Shown here one piece after another: positions 1 through 11,277 of a stretch of DNA of 64,000 nt (position 1 is the first letter of the stretch; each line of letters begins with the position of its first letter). This DNA comes from Hypholoma sublateritium FD-334 SS-4 (lineage: Eukaryota > Basidiomycota > Agaricomycetes > Agaricales > Strophariaceae). The notes beneath the pieces are model-generated. The model was not told the origin of the DNA, did not search any database, and saw only the letters and a program-made list of their open reading frames with translations. Made by a program: the position numbers and the translations under genes. The stretch lies in assembly GCA_000827495.1 (NCBI GenBank), contig KN817529.1:496001-560000 (forward strand). Direction: 5' to 3'.

Positions 1-239
1 TAGAATATACCGTTTATCAGCTCTGTTGGATTTTGAAATTTTCACCAGAGGCTTGCTAGATTTAGGAGATCGTAAAACAGCATATTTTAGTACAAGGGAT
101 TCCGGCATAGTTTAGGGGAAAACTGGATACCTGTATAAACCCGTGTAAAGAGCCCTTGCAGTCATTCGATAGCCAGCAGCTGAGCGAATTGGAGGGAGGA
201 CCGAAAGCATATAAGGTCGCTTTCCAGCCCGGACCCTTT

Positions 240-247
240 TATATAAA
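240..247 (+). promoter_or_regulatory. TATA box of COX19
   Basis: TATATAAA sits about 100 bases upstream of the COX19 start codon, followed by a purine stretch. The position and perfect match suggest a TATA element. No transcription start can be seen directly. The rest of 1-343 shows no gene. Confidence 0.4.
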
Positions 248-343
248 GAGGACGTCGGGCGAAAGCGCCGTTCCCACACTCGTCTCACGGAAGACTTCCG
301 TGTACAGTCTCTGAACTCATATACCAGAAGACGCTAAGACCTA

Positions 344-774
344 ATGTCATTCGGAAGACCGCCCTCAATAAATGTAGGATTTAAGGTTTCTGCACCTGAC
401 CGCGGTTCCTTTCCACTGGATCATTACGGTTCGTCCAGCCAGATGGCGAGGTGTTCTCAATCACTGACGAAGTTGAGCATATCAGGAGAGTGCAAAAGTA
501 AAATGCAGCTGTATATGTCGTGCCTCAAGCAGAATGGCAGTGAATCCAGCCCGTGCAGGATTCTGAGTAAGGATTATCTAGACTGCCGCATGAACAAGTA
601 AGCTCTCGTCTCGAAATCTACCCTGGGATGTGCTCAAGCATGGTCAACAGAGGATTAATGGAAAAGGATGAGTGGAAGAATCTTGGACTAGCTCATCTCG
701 ACAAGTCACCCGATTCCACTCAACAAACAATGTCCAGTGGAACTACAAGCGGCAGTCCACCAGCTCAGAAATAA
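344..774 (+). CDS. COX19: Cytochrome c oxidase assembly protein Cox19 (three exons)
   Basis: Small twin CX9C protein of the mitochondrial intermembrane space, needed for copper delivery during cytochrome oxidase assembly. Exons are 344-428, 486-597 and 651-774, giving 106 residues. The introns of 57 and 53 bases have GT-AG ends. Removing the first joins FPLDHYG to ECKSKM; removing the second joins CRMNK to GLMEKDEW, the expected Cox19 core. The CX9C pairs are visible: C of GECK with C of MSCLK, and the C of SPCR with C of DCRM. The first intron is a multiple of three without a stop, so an unspliced reading would insert 19 wrong residues. The C-terminal tail after WKNLGL is Ser/Thr/Gln-rich and unremarkable. 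The join quality makes this assignment firm. Confidence 0.93.
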
Positions 775-1785
775 CGCTGTTCTCGTCTGCCATATGGATT
801 TTCTTGTGGACATCGCATCTGGCGGCGCAGGATGATCATCCTGAAGATTCTTTCCACGGTGGGCGACATTGTCGCGGCTCTTCTGGGGTCATTGAAACGG
901 TTTAAGTAAATCCAGCAGTTATTTTCTAATGCGATCTCAGGCTTCTCAGCTAGCTGCAACACGGGGCTCTACTCGCTTCTCGGCAAAAATACCAGAAAAC
1001 TCGGTTGGAAAGATGCCCAGCATATTCTACGTGTAAGGCGGGAATTTTGGGGGGAGACTCTGGAACATTTTATGTCATTTGCATTTTCATATTTTACTTC
1101 AATATTAGGATGCATATGATATTGTTTGGTGTTGATGAGTCTGACGTCCTACAACAGCCTACCACATTTTAATCTTATCTTTGTTATCTACACCATAGCA
1201 CGTTCGTCGCTTTCGTCAGCTCTGCGTTTGCTCAGAAGCTCGGCGTCAAGCATTCTGGGCAGTTTAAATAGGATTGGTATACCGGGATCATACCGAAACC
1301 CCAGGTGTAACGGGTCAACGCGTCCGGATTCTGCCGTCGTTGTGCGAAAATAGGTGAGAATTTCCATATTGAGCAAATTTCGAGGCTCATGCATAAATAT
1401 CTTCCCGATGAGGGTTTTCTTTATCCACACAAAATTTTCTTGAGATTGCTACTCCGTCCCAAAACGTATCGATAGAACGTGTCTGCGTTCAATGGACCAA
1501 GATATGTTAAGACGTGACCTCGAAATGCCGCCAATCGGAAATTCAACCTTGAACGTTCGTGACTACGGGCATGGTCAAAGGATCGAGAGTGTGGCGCACG
1601 GTGGAATACGGTGGGCTGGAACTCTGTCGTTGTCAGCATGCATCGCTCTACGGTCCTTCGAGATGATGGCCAAATGGTTTAAAGCTAAAACAAGTTCCGG
1701 CGGATTCCCGAGTACTTAGTTCCTGGTTGCAAATCAGCTCCCTTCCCTTCCCCAGACTTACTTTCCAATATCCCATCCACCCTAC
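775..1785. other. Unassigned stretch between COX19 and the GDPD gene
   Basis: About 1 kb without a recognisable gene. Two small things are visible. At 824-907 a short plus-strand reading begins MIILKIL and is hydrophobic. At about 928-1170 a reading starting MRSQASQ can be joined across a GT-AG intron to end in PTTF. From about 1190 to 1680 one plus frame reads almost continuously but is crossed by several stops, as a decayed gene might be. None matches a family I know. The COX19 3' UTR and the GDPD promoter must also lie here. Confidence 0.35.
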
Positions 1786-3417
1786 ATGAAGGCGGGAGAT
1801 ATTTTCAGATATGCTGCTGGACTTCTTTTGGTCTACCCAGTGCTAGGGGGTGCTTTCCAGGCTCGATTTTCGTTGAAGACCTTTTTTGACCTGCAGGTGA
1901 ACATTTTGCCGCTGTCCATACAATACACGTCTTACTGAACAAATTTTAGGGACACCGCGGTAGTCGAGGAGAAAACAGTGAGAGCCTCCTGCCAGCATTT
2001 GCTTGGTACGCCTGGACCGCGCCCGTATATCCCTCCTTGGCTAATATTCCTCCTTGAAAGGGGCCTCATTGATGGTGTGACAACACTTGAGCTCGACAAT
2101 GGCATTACCAAGGTGGGGAAATTATGATCAATTCATTATAAGGTTGTTTCGTCCTTTGAAGCTCTATAATCGAATGATAATAGGACGGTGCTGTAATTGT
2201 TTGGCACGACGAGGAAATTTTAGCGGACAAATGCTCAGATACAGCACCTCTGGTATGCGGATCTATGTAATGATGATTGGAGTACCGGGTTGACTTTCAT
2301 ATTCGGTGCAGTTCAGTAACGACCCCAATTATCCTTATGTTGGAAAGCATATCGCCAATCTGACACTGGCGCAAATTAAAACCCTGGATTGCGGTTCCAA
2401 GCGCCAGTATGCATATCGTAAGTTTCATGTTTGGCTGCAGGCATTCGCTTGAAGATCAACTACAATTTCACCGTAGCATTACAGTTGACTTACCCCGGAA
2501 CGAAGATCTCAACTCTCAGTGAATTATTTCAATTTGCGAAGTGTGCGGATCCCAAACGAACGATAAATTGGAATATTGAGTCCAAAATCAATCCGGTCGT
2601 GGTCAATGCCACACGGAGCGTCGAGGACTTCGTCACTCTTCAAAATAAGGAATTTGTAAAAAGCGGATATAAGTTATCTCAAATTACGGTTAGTCATACG
2701 TTTTCCGTACATTCAAAATAAACGTCTGACAATTTATTTCGCCAGTATCAAAGTTTTGACTGGCGAACACTCGTGGGGATGAAGGTAGTGTCATTGCTAG
2801 TATATTCCACTATGAAACTCTGATCAAATACTCAAAAGGTCTTGAATCCCAGAATCCCCACCTCCGCGCTTATTGATGAGTGTGTCATATGTGCCAAACA
2901 TCAAGCTCTGCGTTGAATAGTTCTATCTACATAGGAAAACTGTCTTCGGCGCTGCTAACTCTACTTCACCTTGGCATGGAGGCATTCGAATCCAGGACCT
3001 CCCAGGAGCGACGACAGGCGAGAAAATTGTACATGCTGCGAAGTCCATCGCAGCAGCCATTATATCTCCGACGGCTACAGAAGATGGTGTAGACCCTACA
3101 GACGTGAACTGGGTACCATTTACCACGATAGAGATGGTCCGACGAGCCCATGAGTTTGGAATCCTAGTCAAGCCTTTCACCGTGAGTTAATACTTATTTT
3201 ATCAATCAAACATAGAATATTCACAGAATCCTAGGTTAATCGTTTGAATATTGCTCAAGTGCTACTCGAAGCAGGGGTCGATGGAATTATCACTGATTAT
3301 CCTGCAACCGTGCGCCGATTTTTAGAAGCGAATGGGGAATCACTCCCACCGCAATTTCCTGCGACTCGTGTGCTGAACTGCTTGAGTAAACACTTACAGT
3401 CTTCACGGTTATCATGA
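1786..3417 (+). CDS. Glycerophosphodiester phosphodiesterase, secreted or membrane type
   Basis: Hydrolyses glycerophosphodiesters to sn-glycerol 3-phosphate and an alcohol. The first 37 residues are hydrophobic (MKAGDIF then AAGLLLVYPVLGG) and look like a signal peptide or anchor. Joined exons give GHRGSRGENS, then LELDN, then VWHDEEI, the catalytic HRG/EN, E-x-D and HD elements of the GDPD barrel. The C-terminal part has WHGGIRIQD and VDGIITDYP, the last barrel strand. Clear exons are 1786-1896, 1950-2005, 2061-2112, 2184-2252, 2312-2417, 2477-2688, 2746-2784 and one from 2839. The next junction, near 2880-2925, is uncertain because no ideal donor is present. The last intron, about 3181-3234, precedes VNRLNIAQ. 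Eight or more exons is high for this window but the product is coherent. Confidence 0.85.
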
Positions 3418-3657
3418 TCTAGTAGACGAATATTACGACCGAAACGAATAACCTCGAATAACTTATATGTACATATATATGGAGTCCGTAATTGCTTTCT
3501 TTTGGATTTCTTGTTGCTTGCTTGTTGCACCAAATGATTGTGATTGAGAGCGCGGTAATTGGCTAGCGGGACGGAACGGAAAAAACGGCAAACTCCGGTT
3601 GACGCTAAAGTAAGAGTGCAGGTGGTGACTTTTATTCACTACTCCCTGTTCTGCGCT

Positions 3658-4715
3658 ATGGCTACATTCCAGGCCGTCAAAAAGGTGGTCACCCTCTCCC
3701 CCACCGTCCGCACTCTCCCCAGCGGCATTCCTTTTGCCCCTCTCCTCAACACCGCCGCGAGGGCACCCCATGACGCACATGGCCACGGTGCAGCTGGACC
3801 CCGCTCAGATGTTGCCCCTCGGTGGGTTGGAGGTATATCGCTGAGCTCAGCAGGTCTCGTCTCAAAGACCTCCACAACGGGTAAGTTACCTCCAGAGTCT
3901 GCATTTCCAGGTTTCTCATGTTCCTCTGATTAGTTTCGCCCTCAGTGAACTTCCAACAGCGCTTCATATCCACCTCTGTCGCCAGGAAGGACGCGCCCGG
4001 AGTCCCTGATTTCTCTACTTACCGCACAAACCCGGACAGTAACCGCAACCTTTCCTACTTCATGGTCGGCACCCTTGGTGTTATCTCAGCCTCCGCTGCC
4101 AAGTCCTCTGTCTCAGAGTTCCTCCAGAGCATGGCTGCTTCCGCAGATGTTCTTGCTCTTGCCAAAGTTGAAGTCGAACTTTCTTCGATCCCCGAAGGAA
4201 AGAACGTCATCATCAAATGGCGCGGCAAACCTGTCTTCATCAGGCATAGGACCGCAGCCGAAATCGAGGAGGCGCGTGCCAGCAACTGGCAAGCCTTCCG
4301 CGACCCTCAATCCGATGAAGAGCGCGTGAAGAAGCCCGAATGGCTTGTTATGTTGGGGGTTTGCACCCATCTGGGATGTGTGCCCATTGGCGAGGCTGGT
4401 GATTATGGAGGCTGGTACGTCGTGCATTCGATTCATTTTTGTACGTTTTATTTAAATATTTTGCATATTGAACGTTAGGTTCTGTCCTTGCCACGGCTCT
4501 CACTATGACATCTGTTCGTGTTATATTTTCCGCCTTTCTTTACAGCTGTCTGACCTATTTCCCTGCAGCTGGACGCGCCCGCAAAGGTCCCGCTCCTGTA
4601 AGTTCTCAATATGTCTCAACAGCTTCCAAATTCTCAAGACAACCGCTCCTAGCTCAACCTCGAGATTCCCCAATACGAATTCAGCGAAGTGGAAGAGAAG
4701 TTGGTCATAGGATAA
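3658..4715 (+). CDS. RIP1: Rieske iron-sulfur subunit of the cytochrome bc1 complex
   Basis: Ubiquinol-cytochrome c reductase Rieske subunit, which passes electrons from ubiquinol to cytochrome c1 at the inner mitochondrial membrane. Five exons (3658-3880, 3946-4414, 4479-4513, 4569-4597, 4653-4715) give 272 residues. The N-terminus ([11 protein letters not shown], many Arg/Ser, no early acid) is a mitochondrial presequence, followed by the membrane anchor around [14 protein letters not shown]. The 2Fe-2S ligands are CTHLGC and CPCHGSH, split by the intron at 4415-4478. The end, EVEEKLVIG, is the standard C-terminus. Two very small exons (35 and 29 bases) near the cluster make automated models of this gene error-prone. 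The assignment is secure. Confidence 0.96.
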
Positions 4716-4936
4716 ATACTTTAGAACCGTATGGGGTTACAATTATATTAGACGCAACCAACAAAGTGCTTTGCTGGAGTATTGAAAGGGATCATAAGTA
4801 CTAGCGCGTACCCGAAGTAGGTTGCGTTGACGAGAGAAAACCTCTGACTAAGCACTTCCCACTTTCCTATCCGAACCAACATCGTCGGTCGGCTCCCTTT
4901 CTCTCTAGAGACTACTCATTCGTTGTTTGTGTCAGA

Positions 4937-5774
4937 ATGGCCAAAGCACAAATTTTGACGTTGGCATCCATCCCACGCTTATTGAACTTGAACGGCCTGT
5001 ATCTGGTTGGTTACGCATGGCTTTTTGGGATGTGTGAGCTCAATTTACCCACACGAATGCATGCACGGTTGATGATGTTTTGCCATAGCTATATGGATCT
5101 CATTCTTTGGAGGTGAGTAGTAGCGTGAGGTTCCCGTTGTGGACTTGATTCTGATTAGGATCCAGGTGTAATCGCTTACAAGTCCCTTCGTATGAGTTTC
5201 ACTTTTCAGCTGCAAATGTCTATTAATTATTGCTACAAGCTCGACATCAATTTGGTGCTCTGCAGCATAAGACGTTCCCCATTTATTTCGTGCTTTCCAT
5301 TTTCCTTTCGTCTAGCCTCCTTGGAATCTGGATTATCAAGCACCCGGACGTCCTGGTCTACTTAGCACGCCCCAATGTGGCGGATGTTGCCCAAGTATAT
5401 GCCCTCGGATCTGTATTGTTCTCGCAGGCCTCCAATTATTTCGTTGTCGGGCCTCTAACCAGCAAGTACGTTGTTGGGGGTATATCTTCTTCTTGGATGT
5501 TGTCTTGATGAGTATAATTTCAGAGTCATGTTCCAACGGCAGAAGTTAGAGAAGGAGGAGGGCAAAGTATACAATGAACCCGGGGTAACCACAATCTCCG
5601 CTTACCTGCCGCCAGCTTGACTGATGCATTAAGCAGGTTTCTGTTGAGATGAAGGCTCTGAACTCCAAGTTTGGCATGTTGCACGGTGTCAGCTCGCTCT
5701 TCAATCTCGGCGCCGTAATTGCACTCGGTTTCCATGGGCTGTTCATTGGAAACGATGGGGTCAAGGGATATTGA
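4937..5774 (+). CDS. TMEM205-like (DUF4149 family) membrane protein
   Basis: Six exons (4937-5033, 5089-5112, 5166-5189, 5240-5465, 5524-5584, 5637-5774) give 189 residues. The joins produce SIWISFFGG, KSLPRHQFGALQHKTFP and VVGPLTSK, followed by LEKEEGK and KFGMLHGVSSL, all features of the fungal TMEM205-like family. Four hydrophobic segments are apparent: around GLYLVGYAWLFGM, YFVLSIFLSSSLLGIW, VLFSQASNYFVVG and the C-terminal SLFNLGAVIALGF. Human TMEM205 has been linked to drug export, but the molecular role in fungi is unknown. Two exons are only 24 bases long. It lies tail to tail with the U2A' gene, 158 bases apart. Confidence 0.85.
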
Positions 5775-5932
5775 GCATCTTGCCATATCTCGTGTTACTT
5801 TCCTTGCTGAAATTGCTACAAGATATGCCTAGAATATTGTGTACAGTGACATGCTTTTGGTATCATAAGAATAGACATTGCAGAAAATACAGCGGTTGAC
5901 AACATGATAACACACCAACGCCATTCAGGCGA

Positions 5933-6855
5933 TTATGCCCCAACTGACTCTATCTCTGGCACATAGCCCTCCCTTAGACTCCTTTCTAGTCTCCTCACCT
6001 CCTCTATTGATGTGGCTTTGGCGATGGCAGCCTTCACCTTGTCTTGGTCTTCTTTGGACATGAGGCGGCCGGCCTTGAGAGTGTTCTGTGCAGTCTTGGG
6101 TTCATCCATCGTGAGGACGGTTTTCGTCGTGTGTGTAGATACAGTTGTAGAGATAGTTGTGGCAAGGGCGGTGAGCAGTCCGTCCGCTGTCACAAACAAT
6201 GTCTTCGCATGTGCACGCTCCTGGAATAATTGATACAGCCAGGGCCAAAGTAATGAGAGTCCGACGCGGATGGTAAAATGCAGATGAGCGCACCTTATCG
6301 CGAATCCGCTGGAAATCTATTACGCGCAGACCAGGGATCCTGAACGCGAGCCATTCACGGTACCATTTTTTTTCGGTGACAGGATTGCCCATGAGCGAGA
6401 TATATTTGAGATGGCGCAGCTCCTTGAGCGGCTCGAGGTCCCCAAGCTCAGTGACGAGGTTGTTTGTTAACACTAGAGTTTGCAAGTTGGGGACAGAGAG
6501 GTGGATAGAGGGGGAGATATTTTGTATTCGGTTGTTCGCGAGCAGAAGCGTATGCAGGCGTTTCAGCAGGGGGAGGTTGCCCAGCGTGAGGATGGCATTG
6601 TCTGTGAAGTCTATAGCATCATGTTGGTCCTGCAATTACAATCCAACATTATTATCTACTGATTATTTCGATGGAGCAAACGTACTCTGGTAACACCAAG
6701 ATTTTCGATCGCGGGGATTTTGAAGCCTGTTGAAGTTGCGTTAGCGATTAATATGAATATGGACCACAGGTCTAACCTCTGAGATCAAGTTGGCGCTCTT
6801 TCAGAGGGTTAAGCTGGGAGGTGGCCTGTGCGAGGAGCTCGGGGGTGAGCTTCAT
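5933..6855 (-). CDS. LEA1: U2 small nuclear ribonucleoprotein A' (Lea1-like)
   Basis: Spliceosomal protein that binds U2 snRNA stem-loop IV with U2B''. The protein starts MKLTPELLAQATSQLN and continues into leucine-rich repeats: LHTLLLANNRIQNIS, LQTLVLTNNLVTELGDL and LRHLKYISLMGNPVTEKKWYREW, then the LRR cap with IPGLRVIDFQRI. The C-terminal tail contains RAHAKTLF and ends EIESVGA. The order and the K-x-R-D/RVIDF element match U2A' rather than other LRR proteins. Introns interrupt near 6202-6293, 6634-6685 and 6726-6779. The start codon lies 127 bases from that of SAC1 on the other strand, so the two share one short divergent promoter. Confidence 0.9.
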
Positions 6856-6982
6856 CGTTGCAGGACTGAGGACGTCAAGTATTGAGGGAGACGCAGGTAT
6901 CCCGTGCCAATAATGATCACTCAAAAGTTCAGACTCAGATCAACGCGCTCGTGTTCAACTCCTACTTCCACCTCCAGCCACA

Positions 6983-9722
6983 ATGCGCTCTTTGCACCAA
7001 CGGTATACCCTGTGAGTATCTGGAGTCTTCACTGAGGCTTAATTTCTGACTCTTTCATTAGTTTCAGCGAGCGTAATGACACGTATATCTTTGTGCCTGA
7101 AGGAGATGCGCAGTCGTTGACAATACATCGGTCATCCGGGGACATTGTGCTAAACTGTTAGTTCGCTATCTTATATCACTCTGTTGCAAAGTAAAACTGG
7201 CATTTTAGCTCCCAAGTATACCGTTCCATATGCTGCGAAGAAATCAGAAAAAGTAATTTATGGCATTGTTGGACTAATATCCTTGTCATTGTGTAAATTT
7301 CAATCCGTTCCCTCCTTCAACTTGGGTCTCAACGCTGAGCGAATACACAGCGGAATACCTGGTTATTATCACTGGAAGGATCCTCCAAGGCCAACTCATG
7401 GGCCATGACATATACCGCGCGACCGAATTCGATATCCTTCCTTTGGCATCCGTCTCAGCTTATATCCCACCGCACCCTGTCGAAGCGCACCTTCTCAGTC
7501 TCGTCCGGTCTCACTTCAATGGCGGCCACTTTTTATTCTCGTATACTTGGGACCTTACCCGCCGACTGCAGGTCCAACTGCCCTTCCAGGAGGATGATGC
7601 GAACAAGGCATTTTGGGAAGTGGTGCGTGTTTGCCTGATGTTCATGACATGCTCAGATTGCTTATGCTATCGACTCAGGTGGATGTCCGTTTTTTCTGGA
7701 ATAGGTAAGGCTTGAAATCAAAGTGTCGCGGTCATAATGAAAGGTTTTGCAGATTCTTGCAATACAAATTTATAGACGTTGCAGCTGCAAATTCGAATGC
7801 TGCAGTAAGTTTCCACGCCATGCGCCACAACTAATTCCCTGAATACCATTTTCAACAGTATGGATCATTCATTCTCCCTCTTATGTATGGAAGTGCGTAT
7901 CCCAAATTTAAACATAAATATGTGACCTCATCTGTCATTTCGCAGCATTTGAAGTCCGGCCCACATTCCTCCATGGCCGACACATGAATATCGCGCTCAT
8001 CAGTCGCCGCTCTCGCTTCCGCGCTGGCACGCGGTACTTCCGTCGCGGGATTGATCACGACGGCAACGTGGCCAACTTCAATGAAACAGAACAAATTCTC
8101 CTCGTCGAAGGGCCAACCACGCCTGGGTCGGTGCGGACTTCCGACGACAGCTACGCCGCGAAGCTCAGCTATGTTCAAATCCGAGGAAGTGTCCCGGTGT
8201 TCTGGTCTGAGATCAATACTTTGAGATATAAGCCAGATCTACAGATAATGGACCTTGCGACCACGGTAAGCGGAAGTATATTTATTTTGGAATGGTGGAG
8301 CTGAAATCTTGTCGAAGAATAATGCTATGCACACACATCTTACGAATCAGGGCAAATTATATGGCAACCAGTTCTTGGTCAATCTTGTTAATCAGAAGGG
8401 ATATGAGAAGCCGGTCAAGGAAGCTTATGAACGGCATGTCGCTGAGGTATGTGGGGGCATATATACCGTGCATTCAGTTCTAAAGGGTAATTCTTCAGTT
8501 GGATCTACCTTCCGTCAGATACCAGTACTTTGATTTCCATCATGAATGTAGAAAAATGCGCTGGGATCGTATCAGTGTTCTCATCGATGTTATGAAGGAT
8601 GATATCGATAAAGAAGGGTGATTATACGTGTTTTCTCTAGTTTTGTTTGTTTCTCTTACCAGGTTTTCTTTTTAGATACTTTTACATTAACAACGGTGAT
8701 GCAGTCCCCAAATGCACACAAACGGGCATCGTTCGAACCAACTGCATGGACAATCTCGACCGCACCAACGTTGTGCAAGCCGCCCTCGCAAAGTATACTC
8801 TCAATCGACAGCTCAGAGAACTAGGCATTCTCTCGGAAACTGATGGAGTCGACGACTTCGAAAGCTTCAGTAAGGAGTTTAGAGAAAGTACGTAAATGAC
8901 CGTCATTGTTCGCCTCTGCTCTCACATAGCATCTGCAGTGTGGGCCAATCATGCAGACAGTATTGCTACAGCCTACGGCGGTTCGGGTGCTTTGAAGTCC
9001 GATTTTACCAGGACAAATGAACGCACTCGTAGAGGTGCCTTCGAGGACGGCGTGAAATCTGTCACGAGGTATTTGAAGAACAATTTCTTCGATGGCCCAA
9101 GACAGGTACTTTGCCGTCCCACTGTAACTGGTGTTAGCCTAATTTTTTTTGACTACTTCAGGATGGCTTTGACTTGGTTACTGGAGCATGGATACCGAGG
9201 AAGAGTCCCTCTGCGTCGTTATTCCTCGTGGCTGATGCCCGCCCCTTAATCACGCGTTCGGTGCGTAAATCCAAGATCATGGTCATTTCCACCAATTTGA
9301 TTTCGTTTCAGATGCCCGCTATCGCATCATTTTCTCTCTTTATGATCTGCGCTGGTTTAACTTTGCCGAGGACCTCCGGTATGCTTTCAGGAAATAAATG
9401 AACCTTCATGTATGCTTACCCCGCCCTTTCAGATTATTCTCTATTTTATTATTTCTTGCTCTGGTTCTCCCTGTTTGCTGTCGCAATGACGTTTATCATG
9501 ATCCATGGCATCGACTACGTCTCGTGGCCCCGCCTGAACCCTTTGACGGATGTCATCTACTACGAGGGTCCTGGGTTCCGGTCCGGACATCATGGCAAGG
9601 GACTCAGTGGCAAGGAAGAACCCAGTTGGAAGAAGGGCAAGCTGCTGGGCGGCGCTAAGCGAGCTACAGCGGTGGCCGTGGAGGAGGTCGAGCTTGGAAC
9701 GATGAAGAAGAGGGTGGACTAA
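6983..9722 (+). CDS. SAC1: Phosphoinositide phosphatase Sac1
   Basis: Endoplasmic reticulum/Golgi phosphatase that removes phosphate mainly from phosphatidylinositol 4-phosphate. Many short introns. Joined exons begin MRSLHQRYTLFSERND, then give SEYIVIITGR, the Sac domain, and VRTNCMDNLDRTN, which carries the catalytic CX5R(T) motif (near 8730-8770). Two hydrophobic segments close to the C-terminus (MPAIASFSLFMICAGLTL and FYYFLLWFSLFAVAMTFIM) form the membrane anchor, followed by a cytosolic tail with KEEPSWKKGK. About 600 residues, the usual Sac1 length. The first intron, 7013 to about 7061, joins YTL to FSERND. Confident at family level; individual small exons at 7700-7900 are approximate. 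Confidence 0.93.
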
Positions 9723-9996
9723 TAAGTATCGTAAATCACGTATGTATATGTGTTTTTCAGAATATGTATGAGGTGGGAGCTGCGATACAGATACATACAA
9801 TACCGTCGATATATTACCTAGGATAGCAACTGATAGCAACCTTTTTACATAATGACTGGTGGCACGAACGCGTGAAGTGTGTGAGGCCATGTGTATAAAC
9901 TGTGGGAAGCTGCTATCACGTGTAGAACATTTTTTCCCCCTACAGTTTCAGGCCATTAACCGAAGAATACCTTCTGCCTTGTCCATAACATCCACA

Positions 9997-11040
9997 ATGG
10001 TCAAAGGCACGAAAAGAGGATCCCCAGGCGCTGAAGACGAGAAGAACCCCCTTCCGAACGTCGAACTCAGCGACGAGGACGCCAAAAAATTGACGGAGAT
10101 CCAGCGTGATCTTGCGCATGCTGAGCTCGTTCTTGGTATGCAAATGTGTTAACACTGGGCGACGTCGAGGTAACTGACGTACATTTTGTTTTCCTATTTA
10201 GAGCGCCAGGCGCAGGCTACTCTCAAGCCTGTCTACGAAAAGCGCCGGGACGTCGTGAAGGCCATCCCCAACTTCTGGCCGGTCGCTTTGATGCGCCACA
10301 GCTTGTTCAACTACCATGCTCAACATAACGCTGACCAGACCGCGCTGAGCTACCTCGAGGATCTGTGGGTTGAGAAGGACCCCAGTGAACACCGATGCTT
10401 CACGATCGAATTCGTATGTGCTCTCCCCGTGCCACTGGCACTGGAATAGCACATCCTTATCACGTTCTCCACAGCACTTCAAGGAGAACCAGTTCTTCAA
10501 CGACAGGATCCTCAAGAAGGAGTACAAGTTCATCCCCCCTCCCGCTGCCGACACGGAGACGCCTGACAAGGATGGCATAACCGAGTCTATGCTTGATTTC
10601 TCCTGGGACCGCGATGTCCAGATCTCGGTAAGCAAGCTGGCCTAAAACGGTGTGCATGTGTCTCTGACGACCATTTACTTGTAGACCGTGAAGATCGACT
10701 GGAAAGAGCCCGAAAAGGCGCTCACCAAAATGTACCCCCGCGAAACGGGCGAGGATGAGGACGAGATCGCCGACCCTGGCAGTTTTTTCAATTTCTTCGA
10801 GCATGAAGCAGACCCCTCTGAGGTGAGTCTAGACGGTCGAACACTGCGAGAGACATTAATGATCCGCGTATCATACAGGTCGGCATCGTCATTGCGAATG
10901 AAATCTTCCCAGAAGCGATTGAGTACTTCTTGGGTAATGTTGATGGAGATGTAACAGACTCAGAGGAGGAAGAGGATGAGGATGATGATGCGGAGGAAAT
11001 TGACTTGGAAAAGCCCAGGCCCAAGAAACCCAAGGTTTGA
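9997..11040 (+). CDS. SET/NAP-family histone chaperone
   Basis: Nucleosome assembly protein family, closest in layout to SET/TAF-I beta and Vps75. Exons 9997-10135, 10202-10413, 10475-10627, 10685-10822 and 10879-11040 give 267 residues. A helical N-terminal dimerisation segment (LTEIQRDLAHAELVLERQ) is followed by the NAP fold: IPNFWPVALMRH, the TIEFHFKENQFF strand pair and DPGSFFNFFE. The C-terminus is strongly acidic (SEEEEDEDDDAEEID) and ends with a short basic PRPKKPKV that resembles a nuclear localisation signal. Typical NAP1 is longer, so SET is the better name. Acts on histones H3-H4 or H2A-H2B by family knowledge. Confidence 0.9.
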
Positions 11041-11277
11041 ATATGTCTACTGTGTAGTATATTCTGGATGTTCCCTTGTGCTGCTGTGTATGCAATTTAC
11101 GGATGTTTCTTTTACATAACCTCGTATAACGCACCTGAGCGCTGTTGTCCTGCGAACAAGCCGACGGCGGCAGAAGGCATCTTAGTTCGGGCTAGCTATT
11201 TTTAGAGCTGGTGAACAAAAATCATCGGTGGGAGCGGGCATTTCCCACAGTTTTGTTTCTTTCCTTATTCCTCCATC

